Source: Betaproteobacteria bacterium (GTDB taxonomy: Bacteria > Pseudomonadota > Gammaproteobacteria > Burkholderiales > Casimicrobiaceae). From it: a stretch of DNA of 56,968 nucleotides. The stretch is taken from NCBI GenBank assembly GCA_003153475.1, contig PLYT01000024.1:1-56968 (forward strand), given 5' to 3'. Shown in pieces: positions 16,721 to 25,622 of the stretch. The notes beneath the pieces are model-generated. The model was not told the origin of the DNA and searched no databases. It worked only from the letters and a program-made list of their open reading frames with translations. Position 1 is the stretch's first letter; each line of letters starts with the position of its first letter. Both the position numbers and the translations under genes were made by a program.

Positions 16721-16788
16721 CGTCAGTGGGCGGATTGGGGCCGGAAGCGTTAAATTCCCTGAAAACCGTTATTCCAGAGGCATATAAG

Positions 16789-18105
16789 TTAGCTTATCGA
16801 TGATGCCTGCTCCCCGGTGGTTTGTAAAGGCGGCGCCGGGGCACGCCCGACCGGGGCCAGCAGCTTGACGACCTTGATCGCCCGATCCTGGACCTGCAGC
16901 ACTTCGATCCCCTGGCCGGCGAGCCGGAAACTGATGCCCGAGTCGGGGATTTCGCCCAGATATTCGACGATCAGGCCGTTGAGCGTTTTGGGGCCCTCGA
17001 GCGGAAACTCGGTGCCCAGCTTGCGGTTGAGCATGCGCAGCGGCGCCATGCCGTCGACGACGGCGCTGCCGTCGGCTTCCCGGCGAAACACGTCCGATCC
17101 GCCCGGGCCCTGGGTGGTGAACTCGCCGACGATCTCCTCCAGGATGTCCTCGATCGAGACCAGTCCCTGAAGCTCGCCGTATTCGTCTACTACAAGTCCG
17201 ATCCGCTGGCGGTCGGCCTGGAACTGGTGGAGCTGGGTCAACAGCGGCGTTCCGGCCGGGATGAAGTAGGGCGCGCGCAGGATCGCGCGGAGCTGCTCGG
17301 CGTCGATCTCGTCGGCCTGGCGCAGGCGCAACACCTGTTTCAGGTGCAAGAGGCCCACGATGTTGTCCAGCGAGCCTTCGTAGACCGGCAGCAGCGTGTG
17401 GTAGCTGGTCGCGAGCTGCTGGGCGAGCAGCGCCGGTTTGTCGGTCAGGTCGAGTGCCTCGATCTGGTTGCGCGGCGTCATCACGTCGTCGACGCTGACT
17501 GAGGCGAGATCGAACAGGTTGGCGAGCATCGCCCGATGCTTGCCCCGGAAAAAATGGCCTTCGAGCACGAGGCTGCGCACTTCCTCCTGCGACAGCCGCG
17601 CCTCGACTTCTTCGCCCGGCTTCAGGCGCAGCAGTATCAGCAGTCCCTGCACGAACAGGTTGACGAACCATACGACCGGATAGGAGAGCCGCAGCATCGG
17701 CGCAAGCAAAAAGCCCACCGGCGCCGCAATGCGATCGGCGTACGCGGCGCCGACGACCTTGGGCGTGATTTCCGAAAAAATCAGGATCGCCAGTGCGATC
17801 GCGACGCCGCCGATCATCAGCGAGACCTCGCCCTGCCCGAACAGGCGCGTCGTGATCACCGCCGTCAGCGTGGTCGCGATCGCGTTGATCAGCGTGTTGC
17901 CGAGAAGGATGACGCCGAGGAGCTTGTCGGTGCGCGCGAGGAGGCCCAGGGCGACTTTGGCGCCGCGCTCGCCATGCTGGGCTCTCAGGCGCAGCCGATG
18001 TCGATTGACCGCCATCATCGCCGTCTCGGCGATTGAGAAAAAGCCCGAAACCGCAAGCAGCGCAACCAGCGCGATGACCAGCGTCGACAGCGGAATGTCG
18101 TTCAA
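16789..18105 (-). CDS. HlyC/CorC (HCC) family transporter with CBS domains
   Basis: The 438-residue inner membrane protein has an N-terminal DUF21/CNNM region of about 200 residues with three to four helices (ALLAVSGFFSIAETAMMAVNRHRL), a tandem CBS pair (VDDVMTPRNQIEALDL and ADRQRIGLVVDEYGELQGLVSIEDILEEI) and a C-terminal CorC/HlyC domain (LNGLIVEYLGEIPDSG). Such proteins are linked to magnesium or cobalt resistance and transport. It precedes pilB by 68 bases on the same strand. An ATAAG/CTTAT inverted repeat at 16784-16797 overlaps its stop codon. Confidence 0.93.
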   Translation of the reverse strand: MNDIPLSTLVIALVALLAVSGFFSIAETAMMAVNRHRLRLRAQHGERGAKVALGLLARTDKLLGVILLGNTLINAIATTLTAVITTRLFGQGEVSLMIGGVAIALAILIFSEITPKVVGAAYADRIAAPVGFLLAPMLRLSYPVVWFVNLFVQGLLILLRLKPGEEVEARLSQEEVRSLVLEGHFFRGKHRAMLANLFDLASVSVDDVMTPRNQIEALDLTDKPALLAQQLATSYHTLLPVYEGSLDNIVGLLHLKQVLRLRQADEIDAEQLRAILRAPYFIPAGTPLLTQLHQFQADRQRIGLVVDEYGELQGLVSIEDILEEIVGEFTTQGPGGSDVFRREADGSAVVDGMAPLRMLNRKLGTEFPLEGPKTLNGLIVEYLGEIPDSGISFRLAGQGIEVLQVQDRAIKVVKLLAPVGRAPAPPLQTTGEQASSIS

Positions 18106-18180
18106 GCAGCGCGCGCCCTCTGATGACGGCAGCCAGTATTTGGTGCGCCGGGGGCGCTGTCAAGGCGACAAGCGCCCTTG

Positions 18181-18993
18181 TCAGCGGTGCAGTATCGCCT
18201 CGAGCACGAACTTGCTGCCGATATAGGCGACCAGCAGCAGGATGCCGCCGGTGAGTATCCAGCGCAGCGCCGTCTTGCCGCGCCAGCCGTAGCGATACCG
18301 TCCGAACAGGACCGCGCCGAAGACCAGCCAGCCGAGCACCGAAAAGACGATCTTGTGCGTAAAGGTCAGCGGCTTGCCGAACAATTCCTCGGAGAAAACG
18401 ATGCCGCTCAGCAAGGTCAGCGTGAGCAGCGCATAGCCCAGGGTCACCAGCCGGAACAGGAAGCGTTCGAGCGTCAACAGCGGCGGCATCGCCGCCGCAC
18501 TGCGCGCCGCCTGTCCGCGATGCAGCCGTCGCTCGAGGCTCATCAGCAGCACCGCCTGCAGCGCGGCGACGATGAGCATCGCATAGGCGGTCAGCGCCAC
18601 CGCGATGTGCAGCGCCGCCCACGGTTCATCGGCCAGCGACATGCGATGCGGATTGGCAAACACCAGCGGCAACAGGACCGCCCCCGCCGCGACTGGCAGC
18701 GCAATCACCGCGACCCCGGGCAGCGCGCCCGAGCGCGAGCCGAGCCACGCGAAAAGCGCGATCAGTCCGGCGACGGCGGACACGGCGTTGGAAAGGCTCA
18801 AGTCGAGCGTGCCGGCGGAGAACACGACGGCGGCAACCAGCACCGCGTGTCCGGCCAGCGCCGCCGCGGGCAGCCATCGCGCCGTCGCCGCGGCTGGCGG
18901 CGATAAGCGCTCCGGGGCTTGCGCGAGTTGCCGCCAGTCGAGCCAGGCGGCGGCGAGATAAGCGGCGACGACCGCCGGGTAGAGTAAAATCAT
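18181..18993 (-). CDS. CcsA/YpjD-like inner membrane protein (cytochrome c assembly family)
   Basis: The 270-residue protein has about eight hydrophobic segments. It matches the cytochrome-c-assembly (CcsA/HemX/YpjD) family: HIAVALTAYAMLIVAALQAVLLM with a conserved His and LMSLERRLH, followed by FRLVTLGYALLTLTLLSGIVF and THKIVFSVLGWLVFGAVLFGRY with another conserved His. Known members handle haem, but the YpjD branch next to ffh has no proven role. The start ATG at 18993 gives a membrane N-terminus (MILLYPAVVAAYLAAAW). It is divergent from ffh with a 74-base gap, a common arrangement in proteobacteria. Confidence 0.9.
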   Translation of the reverse strand: MILLYPAVVAAYLAAAWLDWRQLAQAPERLSPPAAATARWLPAAALAGHAVLVAAVVFSAGTLDLSLSNAVSAVAGLIALFAWLGSRSGALPGVAVIALPVAAGAVLLPLVFANPHRMSLADEPWAALHIAVALTAYAMLIVAALQAVLLMSLERRLHRGQAARSAAAMPPLLTLERFLFRLVTLGYALLTLTLLSGIVFSEELFGKPLTFTHKIVFSVLGWLVFGAVLFGRYRYGWRGKTALRWILTGGILLLVAYIGSKFVLEAILHR

Positions 18994-19067
18994 GTTTGTT
19001 TTTGGCAGTCTACACCAAGCGCGCGCCGCTTCCCGGCCGCACTTTTCGCAACGCGAACCCATCGACG

Positions 19068-20417
19068 ATGCTCGACAATCTGACTCAACGGCTCGGTCAC
19101 GTCATTCGGACGCTGCGCGGCGAAGCGCGGCTTACCGACGCCAACATCCAGGAAGCGCTGCGCGAAGTCAGGATGGCGCTGCTCGAGGCCGACGTCGCGC
19201 TTCCGGTCGTGCGCGATTTCATCACGATCGTGCGCGAAAAGGCGATCGGCACCGACGTTGCGGCATCGCTGAGCCCCGGACAGGCGTTCGTCGGCATCGT
19301 TCAGCGCGAGCTGACGCGGCTGATCGGCGGTCCGGCATCGCCGCTTGATCTGGCAGTCGTGCCGCCGGCGGTGATCCTGCTCGCGGGATTGCAGGGCGCC
19401 GGGAAGACGACCAGCGCGGGCAAGCTCGCGCGGCTGCTGCGCCAGGACATGCGCAAAAAAGTGCTGCTGGTGAGCTGCGACGTCTACCGGCCGGCGGCGA
19501 TTACGCAGCTCGAAACGCTTGCCGGCCAGGTCGGCGTCGACTTCTTTCCATCCTCGTCCGGCCAGGATCCGGTGGCCATCGCCATCGCCGCCGTTGACTG
19601 GGCTCGCCGGCACTACCTCGACGTCGTGATCGTCGACACCGCCGGCCGCCTTTCGATCGACGACGCGATGATGGGCGAGATCGCCGCGCTGCACGCCGCG
19701 GTGAAGCCGGTCGAGACGCTGTTCGTCGTCGACGCGATGCAGGGCCAGGATGCGGTCAATACGGCCAAGGCATTCGGCACGGTGCTGCCATTGACCGGCG
19801 TCATCCTGACCAAGCTCGACGGCGATGCCCGAGGGGGTGCAGCGCTTTCGGTGCGTCAAGTCACCGGTGCGCCGATCAAGTTTGCCGGCGTGTCCGAAAA
19901 GCTCGACGGCCTGGAAGTTTTTCATCCCGAGCGCATGGCGTCGCGCATCCTCGGCATGGGCGACATGCTGGGCCTGATCGAGGATGCGCAGCGGCAGGTC
20001 AATGTCGCCGACGCGCAAAAGCTCGCCAAGAAGGTCAAGTCCGGCAAGGGCTTCGATCTCGAGGATTTCAAGTCGCAGATCGGACAGATGCGCAAGATGG
20101 GCGGCATGCAGGGCCTGATCGACAAGCTGCCGGGCGAGCTCGCGCGCGCGGCGCAAGGCACGCAAGTCGACGATCGCGCGATTCGCCGCCTCGAGGGGAT
20201 CATCAACTCGATGACGCCGGCGGAGCGGGCGAAGCCGGAGCTGTTGAAAGCCTCGCGCAAGCGGCGGATCGCGGCCGGCGCCGGCGCGTCGGTGCAGGAA
20301 GTCAATCGGCTGCTCGCCCAGTTCGAGCAGACGCAGAAAATGATGAAAATGGTCGCCAAGGGAGGCGTGCACAAGATGATGCGGGGCTTGAAGGGCGCCT
20401 TTCCGGGGCTGCGCTAG
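19068..20417 (+). CDS. ffh: signal recognition particle protein Ffh
   Basis: This 449-residue GTPase binds 4.5S RNA and the signal sequences of nascent membrane proteins. The N domain holds the [15 protein letters not shown] motif. The G domain has G1 GLQGAGKTT (residues 107-115), [17 protein letters not shown] and [14 protein letters not shown]. The Met-rich M domain has [17 protein letters not shown] and the C-terminal [16 protein letters not shown]. The start at 19068 yields the standard [10 protein letters not shown]-terminus. It precedes the rpsP operon by about 100 bases. Confidence 0.97.
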   Translation: MLDNLTQRLGHVIRTLRGEARLTDANIQEALREVRMALLEADVALPVVRDFITIVREKAIGTDVAASLSPGQAFVGIVQRELTRLIGGPASPLDLAVVPPAVILLAGLQGAGKTTSAGKLARLLRQDMRKKVLLVSCDVYRPAAITQLETLAGQVGVDFFPSSSGQDPVAIAIAAVDWARRHYLDVVIVDTAGRLSIDDAMMGEIAALHAAVKPVETLFVVDAMQGQDAVNTAKAFGTVLPLTGVILTKLDGDARGGAALSVRQVTGAPIKFAGVSEKLDGLEVFHPERMASRILGMGDMLGLIEDAQRQVNVADAQKLAKKVKSGKGFDLEDFKSQIGQMRKMGGMQGLIDKLPGELARAAQGTQVDDRAIRRLEGIINSMTPAERAKPELLKASRKRRIAAGAGASVQEVNRLLAQFEQTQKMMKMVAKGGVHKMMRGLKGAFPGLR

Positions 20418-20444
20418 GCGACCCTGCCGGCGTCGCGGCGCCGA

Positions 20445-20474
20445 TTGCGGGCACCGCGGATTTCGTCGTATAAT
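20445..20474 (+). promoter_or_regulatory. predicted sigma-70 promoter of the rpsP operon
   Basis: A consensus -10 box TATAAT (20469-20474) is preceded by TTGCGG (20445-20450) with an 18-base spacer. It lies just upstream of rpsP and downstream of the ffh stop. It would drive rpsP-rimM-trmD-rplS. Confidence 0.65.
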
Positions 20475-20514
20475 CAATGTCTTTTTTTGCGGCTCAAACC
20501 CAGGACTTTTTGCC

Positions 20515-20811
20515 ATGGTCGTCATCAGACTCGCTCGGGGCGGCGCCAAGAAGCGCCCGTTTTTCAACGTCGTCGTCGCCGATTCGCGCAACCGTCGCGA
20601 CGGACGGTTCATCGAGCGCGTCGGCTTTTACAACCCGATCGCCGGCGATGGCCAGGAAGCTCTGCGCCTGTCGCTCGACCGTATCGACCACTGGACGCAT
20701 CAGGGCGCCAAGGTGTCCGACACCGTCGCCGGCCTGGTCAAGCGGGCGACCGCGGCGAAGCCCGGCGCAGCGGACGCGCCGACTGCTGCCGCCGCGCCGA
20801 CCGCTGGCTAG
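20515..20811 (+). CDS. rpsP: 30S ribosomal protein bS16
   Basis: The 98-residue ribosomal protein S16 begins [41 protein letters not shown], which is diagnostic for the family, and continues with [18 protein letters not shown]. The last 25 residues are an Ala/Pro/Thr-rich tail, a common variable end. It is first in a four-gene operon of ribosome assembly and tRNA modification genes. Its stop codon lies about 50 bases before the rimM start. Confidence 0.97.
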   Translation: MVVIRLARGGAKKRPFFNVVVADSRNRRDGRFIERVGFYNPIAGDGQEALRLSLDRIDHWTHQGAKVSDTVAGLVKRATAAKPGAADAPTAAAAPTAG

Positions 20812-20863
20812 CAAGCGCGGCGCAGGCCGCGACGAAGCGGACGCGCCGGCGGACATCGTGGTC

Positions 20864-21352
20864 ATGGGGCGCTTGCTCGCCCCATTCGGCATCAAGGGTT
20901 GGGTGAGGCTCAAGCCGTTCACCGCGGCGCCGGAAACGCTGCTCGCGCACAAGACCTGGTGGCTGGCGCCGGACGAGAACAAGGAATGGACGCGTTATCG
21001 CGTCGCGGAGGCACAATTTCACGGTGGCTCGATCATCGCCGCGATCGAGGGCATCGCGAGCCGCGAAACGGCGCAGGCGCTGCGCGGCTTCGTCGCCGGG
21101 GTGCCGAAGAGCTCGCTGCCGAAGGCCGCGGCCGATGAGCATTACTGGTCCGACCTGGTCGGGCTCGCGGTGGTGAATCGCGCAGGACGGACGCTGGGCC
21201 GCGTGGCCGGATTGCTGGACACCGGAGCGCATCCGGTGCTGCGGGTCGAGGGCGAAGGCGGCGAGCGCCTGATCCCGATGGTGCCGGCTTATGTCGATGC
21301 GGTCGAGGCGGAAGCCGGCCGGATCGTCGTCGACTGGCAGGAAGACTATTGA
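20864..21352 (+). CDS. rimM: ribosome maturation factor RimM
   Basis: RimM helps assemble the head of the 30S subunit and binds uS19. The N-terminal barrel domain has [24 protein letters not shown], and the PRC-barrel domain has YYW-type and [23 protein letters not shown] segments, ending [21 protein letters not shown]. The start is uncertain. ATG 20864 has a GGCGGA site 10 bases upstream and is used here. GTG 20858 would add two residues, and the open frame runs further upstream through the rpsP tail without a standard start. It ends one codon before a possible overlapping TTG of trmD. Confidence 0.94.
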   Translation: MGRLLAPFGIKGWVRLKPFTAAPETLLAHKTWWLAPDENKEWTRYRVAEAQFHGGSIIAAIEGIASRETAQALRGFVAGVPKSSLPKAAADEHYWSDLVGLAVVNRAGRTLGRVAGLLDTGAHPVLRVEGEGGERLIPMVPAYVDAVEAEAGRIVVDWQEDY

Positions 21353-21396
21353 AGCAAGGACGCGGCGAGGCAGTAGAGCATCGCGCCGCGGCGAGC

Positions 21397-22194
21397 ATGG
21401 TACGGATCGAAATCGTCACGCTGTTCCCGGAGATGGTCGAGGGCGCGGCGGCTTACGGCATCATGGGACGCGCGCTCGAGCGCGGAATCTGGACGCTGGC
21501 CTGCCGCAATCCGCGCGACTTTGCGACCGACAGCTACCGCACGATCGACGACCGGCCGTACGGCGGCGGACCGGGGATGGTGATGCTGGCCGGCCCGTTG
21601 ACGAAGGCGCTGGATGCGGCGCGGGAGGGCATGCGATCGGCGGGCATCGAGCGCGCGCCGGTCATTTACCTGTCGCCGCAGGGCGAGCCGCTGCGTCATG
21701 CGCGCGTGGCCAAGCTTGCCGCGGAGCCGGGACTGATATTGCTGGCCGGACGCTACGAAGGCGTAGACGAGCGGGTGCTGGAAAAGGAGATCGACCTCGA
21801 AGTCTCGGTCGGTGACTTTGTCGTATCGGGCGGCGAATTGCCCGCCCTGTTGCTGATCGATGCAATCGTGCGGCAGCTGCCGGGCGTGCTGAACGACGCG
21901 CAGTCGAACGTCGAGGAGTCGTTTGTCGACGGATTGCTCGATTGTCCGCATTACACGCGGCCCGAGCAGTCGGCGGGCGGCGCGGTGCCCGCGGTGTTGC
22001 TGTCCGGCAACCACGCGGAGATCGCGCGTTGGCGGCGCAAGCAGTCGCTGGGGCGGACCTGGCTCAGGCGGCCGGATCTGCTGGCGCAGAAGAGCCTGTC
22101 GGCGGAAGATGCGAAGCTGCTCGAGGAATTCAAGCGCGAGGCGGTGGTGGAAAGGGAAAGGGCAGCAGAAGGGCAGGCGAGGACGGGCAGCTGA
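21397..22194 (+). CDS. trmD: tRNA (guanine37-N1)-methyltransferase TrmD
   Basis: This 265-residue SAM-dependent methyltransferase modifies G37 of tRNAs reading CNN codons and so prevents frameshifting. Family motifs: [74 protein letters not shown] and CPHYTRP. The trefoil-knot SAM site is complete. The start ATG at 21397 gives the normal N-terminus; an in-frame TTG at 21349 overlaps the rimM stop and would add 16 residues. The C-terminal 25 residues are rich in charge. Confidence 0.96.
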   Translation: MVRIEIVTLFPEMVEGAAAYGIMGRALERGIWTLACRNPRDFATDSYRTIDDRPYGGGPGMVMLAGPLTKALDAAREGMRSAGIERAPVIYLSPQGEPLRHARVAKLAAEPGLILLAGRYEGVDERVLEKEIDLEVSVGDFVVSGGELPALLLIDAIVRQLPGVLNDAQSNVEESFVDGLLDCPHYTRPEQSAGGAVPAVLLSGNHAEIARWRRKQSLGRTWLRRPDLLAQKSLSAEDAKLLEEFKREAVVERERAAEGQARTGS

Positions 22195-22303
22195 AGGGTA
22201 GCGGTTTTACGCTGCGACATTTCAAAACAAACTGCGCGCATCAGGTGGCGACCTGCGCTGCGCGAAAGGCCAACGGCCGGAACCATTGATCAAGGAGCAA
22301 CGC

Positions 22304-22681
22304 ATGAACATCATCGATACGCTGGAAAAGGAAGAAATGGCCCGCCTGGGCAAGACGGTGCCGGACTTTGCACCGGGTGACACCGTGATCGTCAGCGTCA
22401 ACGTCGTCGAAGGCGAGCGCAAGCGCGTGCAGGCGTACGAAGGCGTGGTCATCGCCAAGCGCAACCGCGGCCTCAATTCGTCGTTCGTCGTGCGCAAGAT
22501 CTCGAGCGGCGAGGGCGTCGAGCGGTCGTTCCAGACCTATTCGCCGCTGATCGCCAACATCGAGGTCAAGCGCAAGGGCGCCGTGCGCCGTGCCAAGCTC
22601 TACTACCTGCGCGATCGGTCGGGGAAATCGGCGCGTATTCGCGAGAAGCTCGCCCACCGTGAGGGCAAGGGAAGCGAATAG
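22304..22681 (+). CDS. rplS: 50S ribosomal protein bL19
   Basis: The 125-residue L19 lies at the 30S-50S interface. The sequence has [56 protein letters not shown] and [23 protein letters not shown], all diagnostic. The start at 22304 follows an AGGAG site nine bases upstream. The last ten codons, together with the following terminator, have been duplicated in tandem downstream. Confidence 0.97.
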   Translation: MNIIDTLEKEEMARLGKTVPDFAPGDTVIVSVNVVEGERKRVQAYEGVVIAKRNRGLNSSFVVRKISSGEGVERSFQTYSPLIANIEVKRKGAVRRAKLYYLRDRSGKSARIREKLAHREGKGSE

Positions 22682-22697
22682 CTTCTCCGGCGAGCGA

Positions 22698-22726
22698 AAA
22701 AAAGTGGCCCTTGCGGCCGCTTTTTT
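22698..22726 (+). terminator. rho-independent terminator of the rpsP-rplS operon, copy 1
   Basis: A 12-base stem (AAAAAAGTGGCC with GGCCGCTTTTTT, one G-T pair) encloses a CTTGC loop and ends in six T residues, 17 bases after the rplS stop codon. Confidence 0.9.
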
Positions 22727-22782
22727 CACAAGTGAAGCCCACCGCGAGGGCAACGGAAGCGAATAGACTTTTCCTGACTGGC

Positions 22783-22811
22783 AAAAAAGCGGCCCTCGTG
22801 GCCGCTTTTTT
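22783..22811 (+). terminator. rho-independent terminator, copy 2
   Basis: A perfect 12-base stem (AAAAAAGCGGCC with GGCCGCTTTTTT) with a CTCGT loop follows the duplicated rplS tail. It is 85 bases downstream of copy 1 and would catch read-through. Because the A-run mirrors the T-run, both hairpins could also act on the opposite strand. Confidence 0.9.
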
Positions 22812-22922
22812 ATTGGCGGAAGACCGGTTGGAGGCCGCCTGGCCGCAAGTCGCCGCTGGCACCTGTGCGACGCCGGCGCTGCCGTACAGCGGCATCGTCT
22901 GCCGCGCTGCGTTGGGCGGAAC

Positions 22923-22952
22923 TTGGCATTTTGCCGTGCAAATAGCCATAAC
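22923..22952 (+). promoter_or_regulatory. possible promoter of the J-like/RDD/TPR gene
   Basis: TTGGCA (22923-22928) and CATAAC (22947-22952) are separated by 18 bases and lie 70 bases upstream of the gene start. The gene follows two terminators and so needs its own promoter. The -10 match is weak. Confidence 0.4.
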
Positions 22953-23021
22953 TTGCATTGTCCAGCCGTTTCCCGGAATATTCCAACGTCAGATCAGCTG
23001 CACTTTTCTGCGATTGCGACG

Positions 23022-24821
23022 ATGAAGGCAACGCTCTACGAAGCACTGGGAGTACCGCAGTTCGCACCCGACGAAGAGGTGCGGGCCGCACTGCGTCGCC
23101 TCATCCGAAAATATTACGCGAAAACGCGCGACGGCCAGGGCAACGTCGAAGAAGCCCTGCGCTTCATCAATCATGCCAGCCGCATACTCAGCGATCCCGA
23201 GCACAGGCAGCACTACGACAAGGAGCTCGCCGTCACTGGCGAGGCCAATACCGAGCAGCGCATTTCACGCTTCGTCAGCAACGTCGCGGGCACGGTCGAG
23301 CAGCCGGGCACCGCGACGCACGACGACGACGAAGTCATCGAAGCGGCCGACGAAAAGCTGCTGACCGCGCCGGTCGCGGCGCCGGAAAAAACCCTGCATC
23401 ACCCCGGGCTGACCGAGCGCGTCGCCTCGTTCGGGCGCTCGGCGATGGGCCAGCTCGCGCTGTGCCTGCTGTTCGGCGCGTTCATCGCGGCCGCCATCGT
23501 GTTCGTCACTCCGGCCGACTCGGTGCTGGTCGCCAAACAGGTGCTCGTCTGGCTCACGCTGTCGCTGCTGGTGCTCTCGCTGATCTACGGCATCGTGCAC
23601 GGCTTGTCGTGGGTCCGCCGCGATCGCCTGCCGCGCATTCCGGCGCTGATTCCGCAAACCGATCTGGCGATTCTCAACTGGCGGCGCGAGAAAAGCGTGT
23701 TCCTCGGCACCGACGCGCCGCAGGAAGACGCGAGCTGGATATTCCAGCTGCGCATGGCCGAGCTCGAGCGCGCGAAGTCCGGACGCACCAGCGAGCCGCG
23801 CCCATGGAACCGCCTCGCGGCGCGGCTGTTCGATTATGCGATCTGGGGACTGGTGCTGGCGCTGCTGCTGTCGGAATTGCACGGCGCCGGCGTCGTCGGC
23901 GACGAGGTCGCTTTCTGGCTCGGCCATCCGCTGCTCGCGCCGATCCTGATCACGTTTAGCTGGATTCCGATCGAGGCGCTGCTGATCGCATCGCTGCAGC
24001 AGACGCCGGGCAAATGGCTGTTCGGCGTCTATCTGCAATTCTCGATCAGCAACGCCTACGCGCGACGCGACGTGCGCGCACAACTGGAGCGCGCGTTGCG
24101 GCGCTCGTTCCACGTCTGGTGGGCGGGGATCGCCTGCGGCTTTCCGCTGCTCGCGCCGGTGCTGATCGCGCTGGCGTACGAGAAAGTCGCGCAGCAAGGC
24201 GAGACGAAGTGGGACTTCGCCGAGGATTGCCTGGTGACGCACAGTCCGCCAGGCATCCTCAATACCGTCACCGGCGTCGTCGGGCTGGCGGCGATGCTGT
24301 GGCTGTACGGCGTCGCGTGGCATGAGCCGATGAGCGAGTCGATCGTCGCGGCCAAGCGTGCCGTTGCCGGCTGGACGCCTTCGGCGCCGTCGTTGCTGCG
24401 GCGGGGCTTCCAGGGCAACGTGGGCAAGATCGGATCGATCGATCCGGGAGTCGCGCGCGCCAGCGCCAGTACATCGGCCTCCGACACCGGAACGGTCAAC
24501 GACGCCGATACGACGGCGCTGTTCGCCGATCGTGAGGCAAGGCTTGCGCTATTGCGCGGCGAAGGTCCGCGCATGCTGCGCGCCGGCAACTGGCGGCGCG
24601 CCGCCGAATTGTGCCGGGCGTGGTCGGACCTGGAATTCTGGAATGCCGAGCCGTGGCGCTGCCTCGGCTACTCGCTGCAGGCGCAGGGCTTTCATCAGGA
24701 CGCGATCGCCGCGTTTCGCCGGGCTGCGCAATACGACCCGCTCGACAGCAGCCTGGATGCGGCGATCGACAAGAGCCAGCGCGGCATCGTCGTCGACTTC
24801 CTGAACCGCTACCGGCGCTGA
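23022..24821 (+). CDS. J-like / RDD / TPR membrane protein of unknown function
   Basis: The protein has 599 residues. Residues 1-68 resemble a J domain (TLYEALGVPQF, VRAALRRLIRKYYAK, EALRFINHASRILSDPEHRQHYD), but the HPD tripeptide that activates DnaK is absent; the loop reads KTRDGQG. Two hydrophobic helices follow around residues 145-200. An RDD-like membrane region comes next: RPWNRLAARLFDYAIWGLVLALLLSE, PILITFSWIPIEALLIASLQQTPGKWLFGVYL, and further helices to about residue 440. The C-terminal 90 residues look TPR-like (LRAGNWRRAAELCRAW, LGYSLQAQGFHQDAIAAFRRAAQYDPLD). The start at 23022 gives the J-like N-terminus. The role is unknown; it may be an assembly or scaffold factor at the membrane. 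Confidence 0.85.
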   Translation: MKATLYEALGVPQFAPDEEVRAALRRLIRKYYAKTRDGQGNVEEALRFINHASRILSDPEHRQHYDKELAVTGEANTEQRISRFVSNVAGTVEQPGTATHDDDEVIEAADEKLLTAPVAAPEKTLHHPGLTERVASFGRSAMGQLALCLLFGAFIAAAIVFVTPADSVLVAKQVLVWLTLSLLVLSLIYGIVHGLSWVRRDRLPRIPALIPQTDLAILNWRREKSVFLGTDAPQEDASWIFQLRMAELERAKSGRTSEPRPWNRLAARLFDYAIWGLVLALLLSELHGAGVVGDEVAFWLGHPLLAPILITFSWIPIEALLIASLQQTPGKWLFGVYLQFSISNAYARRDVRAQLERALRRSFHVWWAGIACGFPLLAPVLIALAYEKVAQQGETKWDFAEDCLVTHSPPGILNTVTGVVGLAAMLWLYGVAWHEPMSESIVAAKRAVAGWTPSAPSLLRRGFQGNVGKIGSIDPGVARASASTSASDTGTVNDADTTALFADREARLALLRGEGPRMLRAGNWRRAAELCRAWSDLEFWNAEPWRCLGYSLQAQGFHQDAIAAFRRAAQYDPLDSSLDAAIDKSQRGIVVDFLNRYRR

Positions 24822-24856
24822 CGCGAGGAAGCGCGAAGCAGGGCCCGGCGTCAGCG
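24816..24856 (+). terminator. possible weak terminator hairpin
   Basis: Perfect 9-base arms CGCTGACGC and GCGTCAGCG flank 23 bases and overlap the stop codon of the J-like/RDD/TPR gene. There is no T-run, so the function is uncertain. Confidence 0.3.
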
Positions 24857-24945
24857 GGGATGCGACCGCGAGCGAGCGTCCGGAAATTAGGGCTGCGAGG
24901 GTCGCAAACCCCGGTCCGCTTTGAAACATGGTGCAAGTTAGAACG

Positions 24946-25347
24946 TCAGCTGCCCTCGGCCGCCGGCGCTTCGGCCTGCGCGGCCATCTCGCGGCGCACC
25001 GCTTCCATGTCGAGCGCCTTCGCGGCCGCCAGCACCTGATCGAGCGCACTGGCAGGCAGCGCGCCGGCTTCGGCGAACACGATGACGTTGTCGCGAAAGA
25101 TCATCAGGGTCGGGATCGAACGGATGTTGAAATGACCGGCGAGCTCCTGCTGGTCCTCGGTGTTCACCTTGGCGAAACGGATATCGGGATATCTGGCCGA
25201 CGCGGCGGCGAACACCGGCGCGAACGCGCGGCATGGTGCACACCAGGGCGCCCAGAAATCGACCACCGCGAACGGATGGTCGTTGATCGTCTCGGCGAAA
25301 TTGTCGCGGGTCAGCTCGACGACTTGCGGCGTATCGGCCATGGTCAT
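24946..25347 (-). CDS. thioredoxin-like protein
   Basis: The 133-residue protein has a full thioredoxin fold: the active site FWAPWCAPCRAF (dipeptide Ala-Pro instead of Gly-Pro, about residues 31-42), FAKVNTEDQQELAGHFNIRSIPTLMIF with the cis-proline, then a 25-residue Ala/Glu-rich tail. No signal peptide is seen, so it is cytoplasmic. An internal ATG six bases in is also possible. It lies 32 bases after tusA in a three-gene rhodanese-tusA-thioredoxin group, which suggests a role in sulfur transfer or redox control. Confidence 0.92.
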   Translation of the reverse strand: MTMADTPQVVELTRDNFAETINDHPFAVVDFWAPWCAPCRAFAPVFAAASARYPDIRFAKVNTEDQQELAGHFNIRSIPTLMIFRDNVIVFAEAGALPASALDQVLAAAKALDMEAVRREMAAQAEAPAAEGS

Positions 25348-25379
25348 TCGCTATCGAAGGAAGAGGTCGCCGGCGAGCG

Positions 25380-25622
25380 CTATTTGCGCCGGAGCAGGAA
25401 AAAGAACGCGCCGTCCTGCTCGCCATGCTGCAACAGCTGATTGCCGGTCTGCCGGGCGAACGCCTCGAAGTCGCGCACCGACGCGGGATCGGTCGCCAGG
25501 ATGCGCAGTACCTGGCCGCTCGCCATGTCGTTGAGCGCTTTCTTGGTACGAAGAATCGGCAGCGGGCAGTTCAAGCCTCGCGCATCGACTTCGCGTTCGA
25601 ATTGCGGCGACTGTTCCATCAT
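25380..25622 (-). CDS. tusA: TusA/SirA-type sulfurtransferase
   Basis: The 80-residue protein is a TusA-family sulfur carrier. It contains VDARGLNCPLPILRTKKAL with the single sulfur-binding Cys, ASGQVLRILATDPASVRDFEAFARQTG and a hydrophobic end FFFLLRRK. Members pass persulfide sulfur to tRNA 2-thiouridine synthesis or other sulfur routes. The start ATG at 25622 overlaps the stop of the rhodanese gene as ATGA, so the two are translationally coupled. Confidence 0.9.
   Translation of the reverse strand: MMEQSPQFEREVDARGLNCPLPILRTKKALNDMASGQVLRILATDPASVRDFEAFARQTGNQLLQHGEQDGAFFFLLRRK

Larger units (their letters stand above)
22652..22812 (+). repeat. tandem duplication of the rplS 3' end plus terminator (period 85)
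   Basis: The last ten rplS codons including the stop (22652-22681, reading AHREGKGSE) recur at 22737-22766 (reading AHREGNGSE and a stop) with two base changes. Each copy is followed by a similar hairpin with GTGGCC or GCGGCC stem and T-run. The copies differ mainly in the spacer between stop and hairpin, so the event is not very recent. Confidence 0.85.

Noticed and set aside
16784..16797. ATAAG/CTTAT inverted repeat as a terminator of the HCC-family gene
   Set aside because: The stem is only five AT-rich pairs and overlaps the stop codon, so it is too weak to stand as a terminator.
21349..21396. TTG start of trmD overlapping the rimM stop
   Set aside because: ATG 21397 gives the family N-terminus; the extra 16 residues are not TrmD-like.
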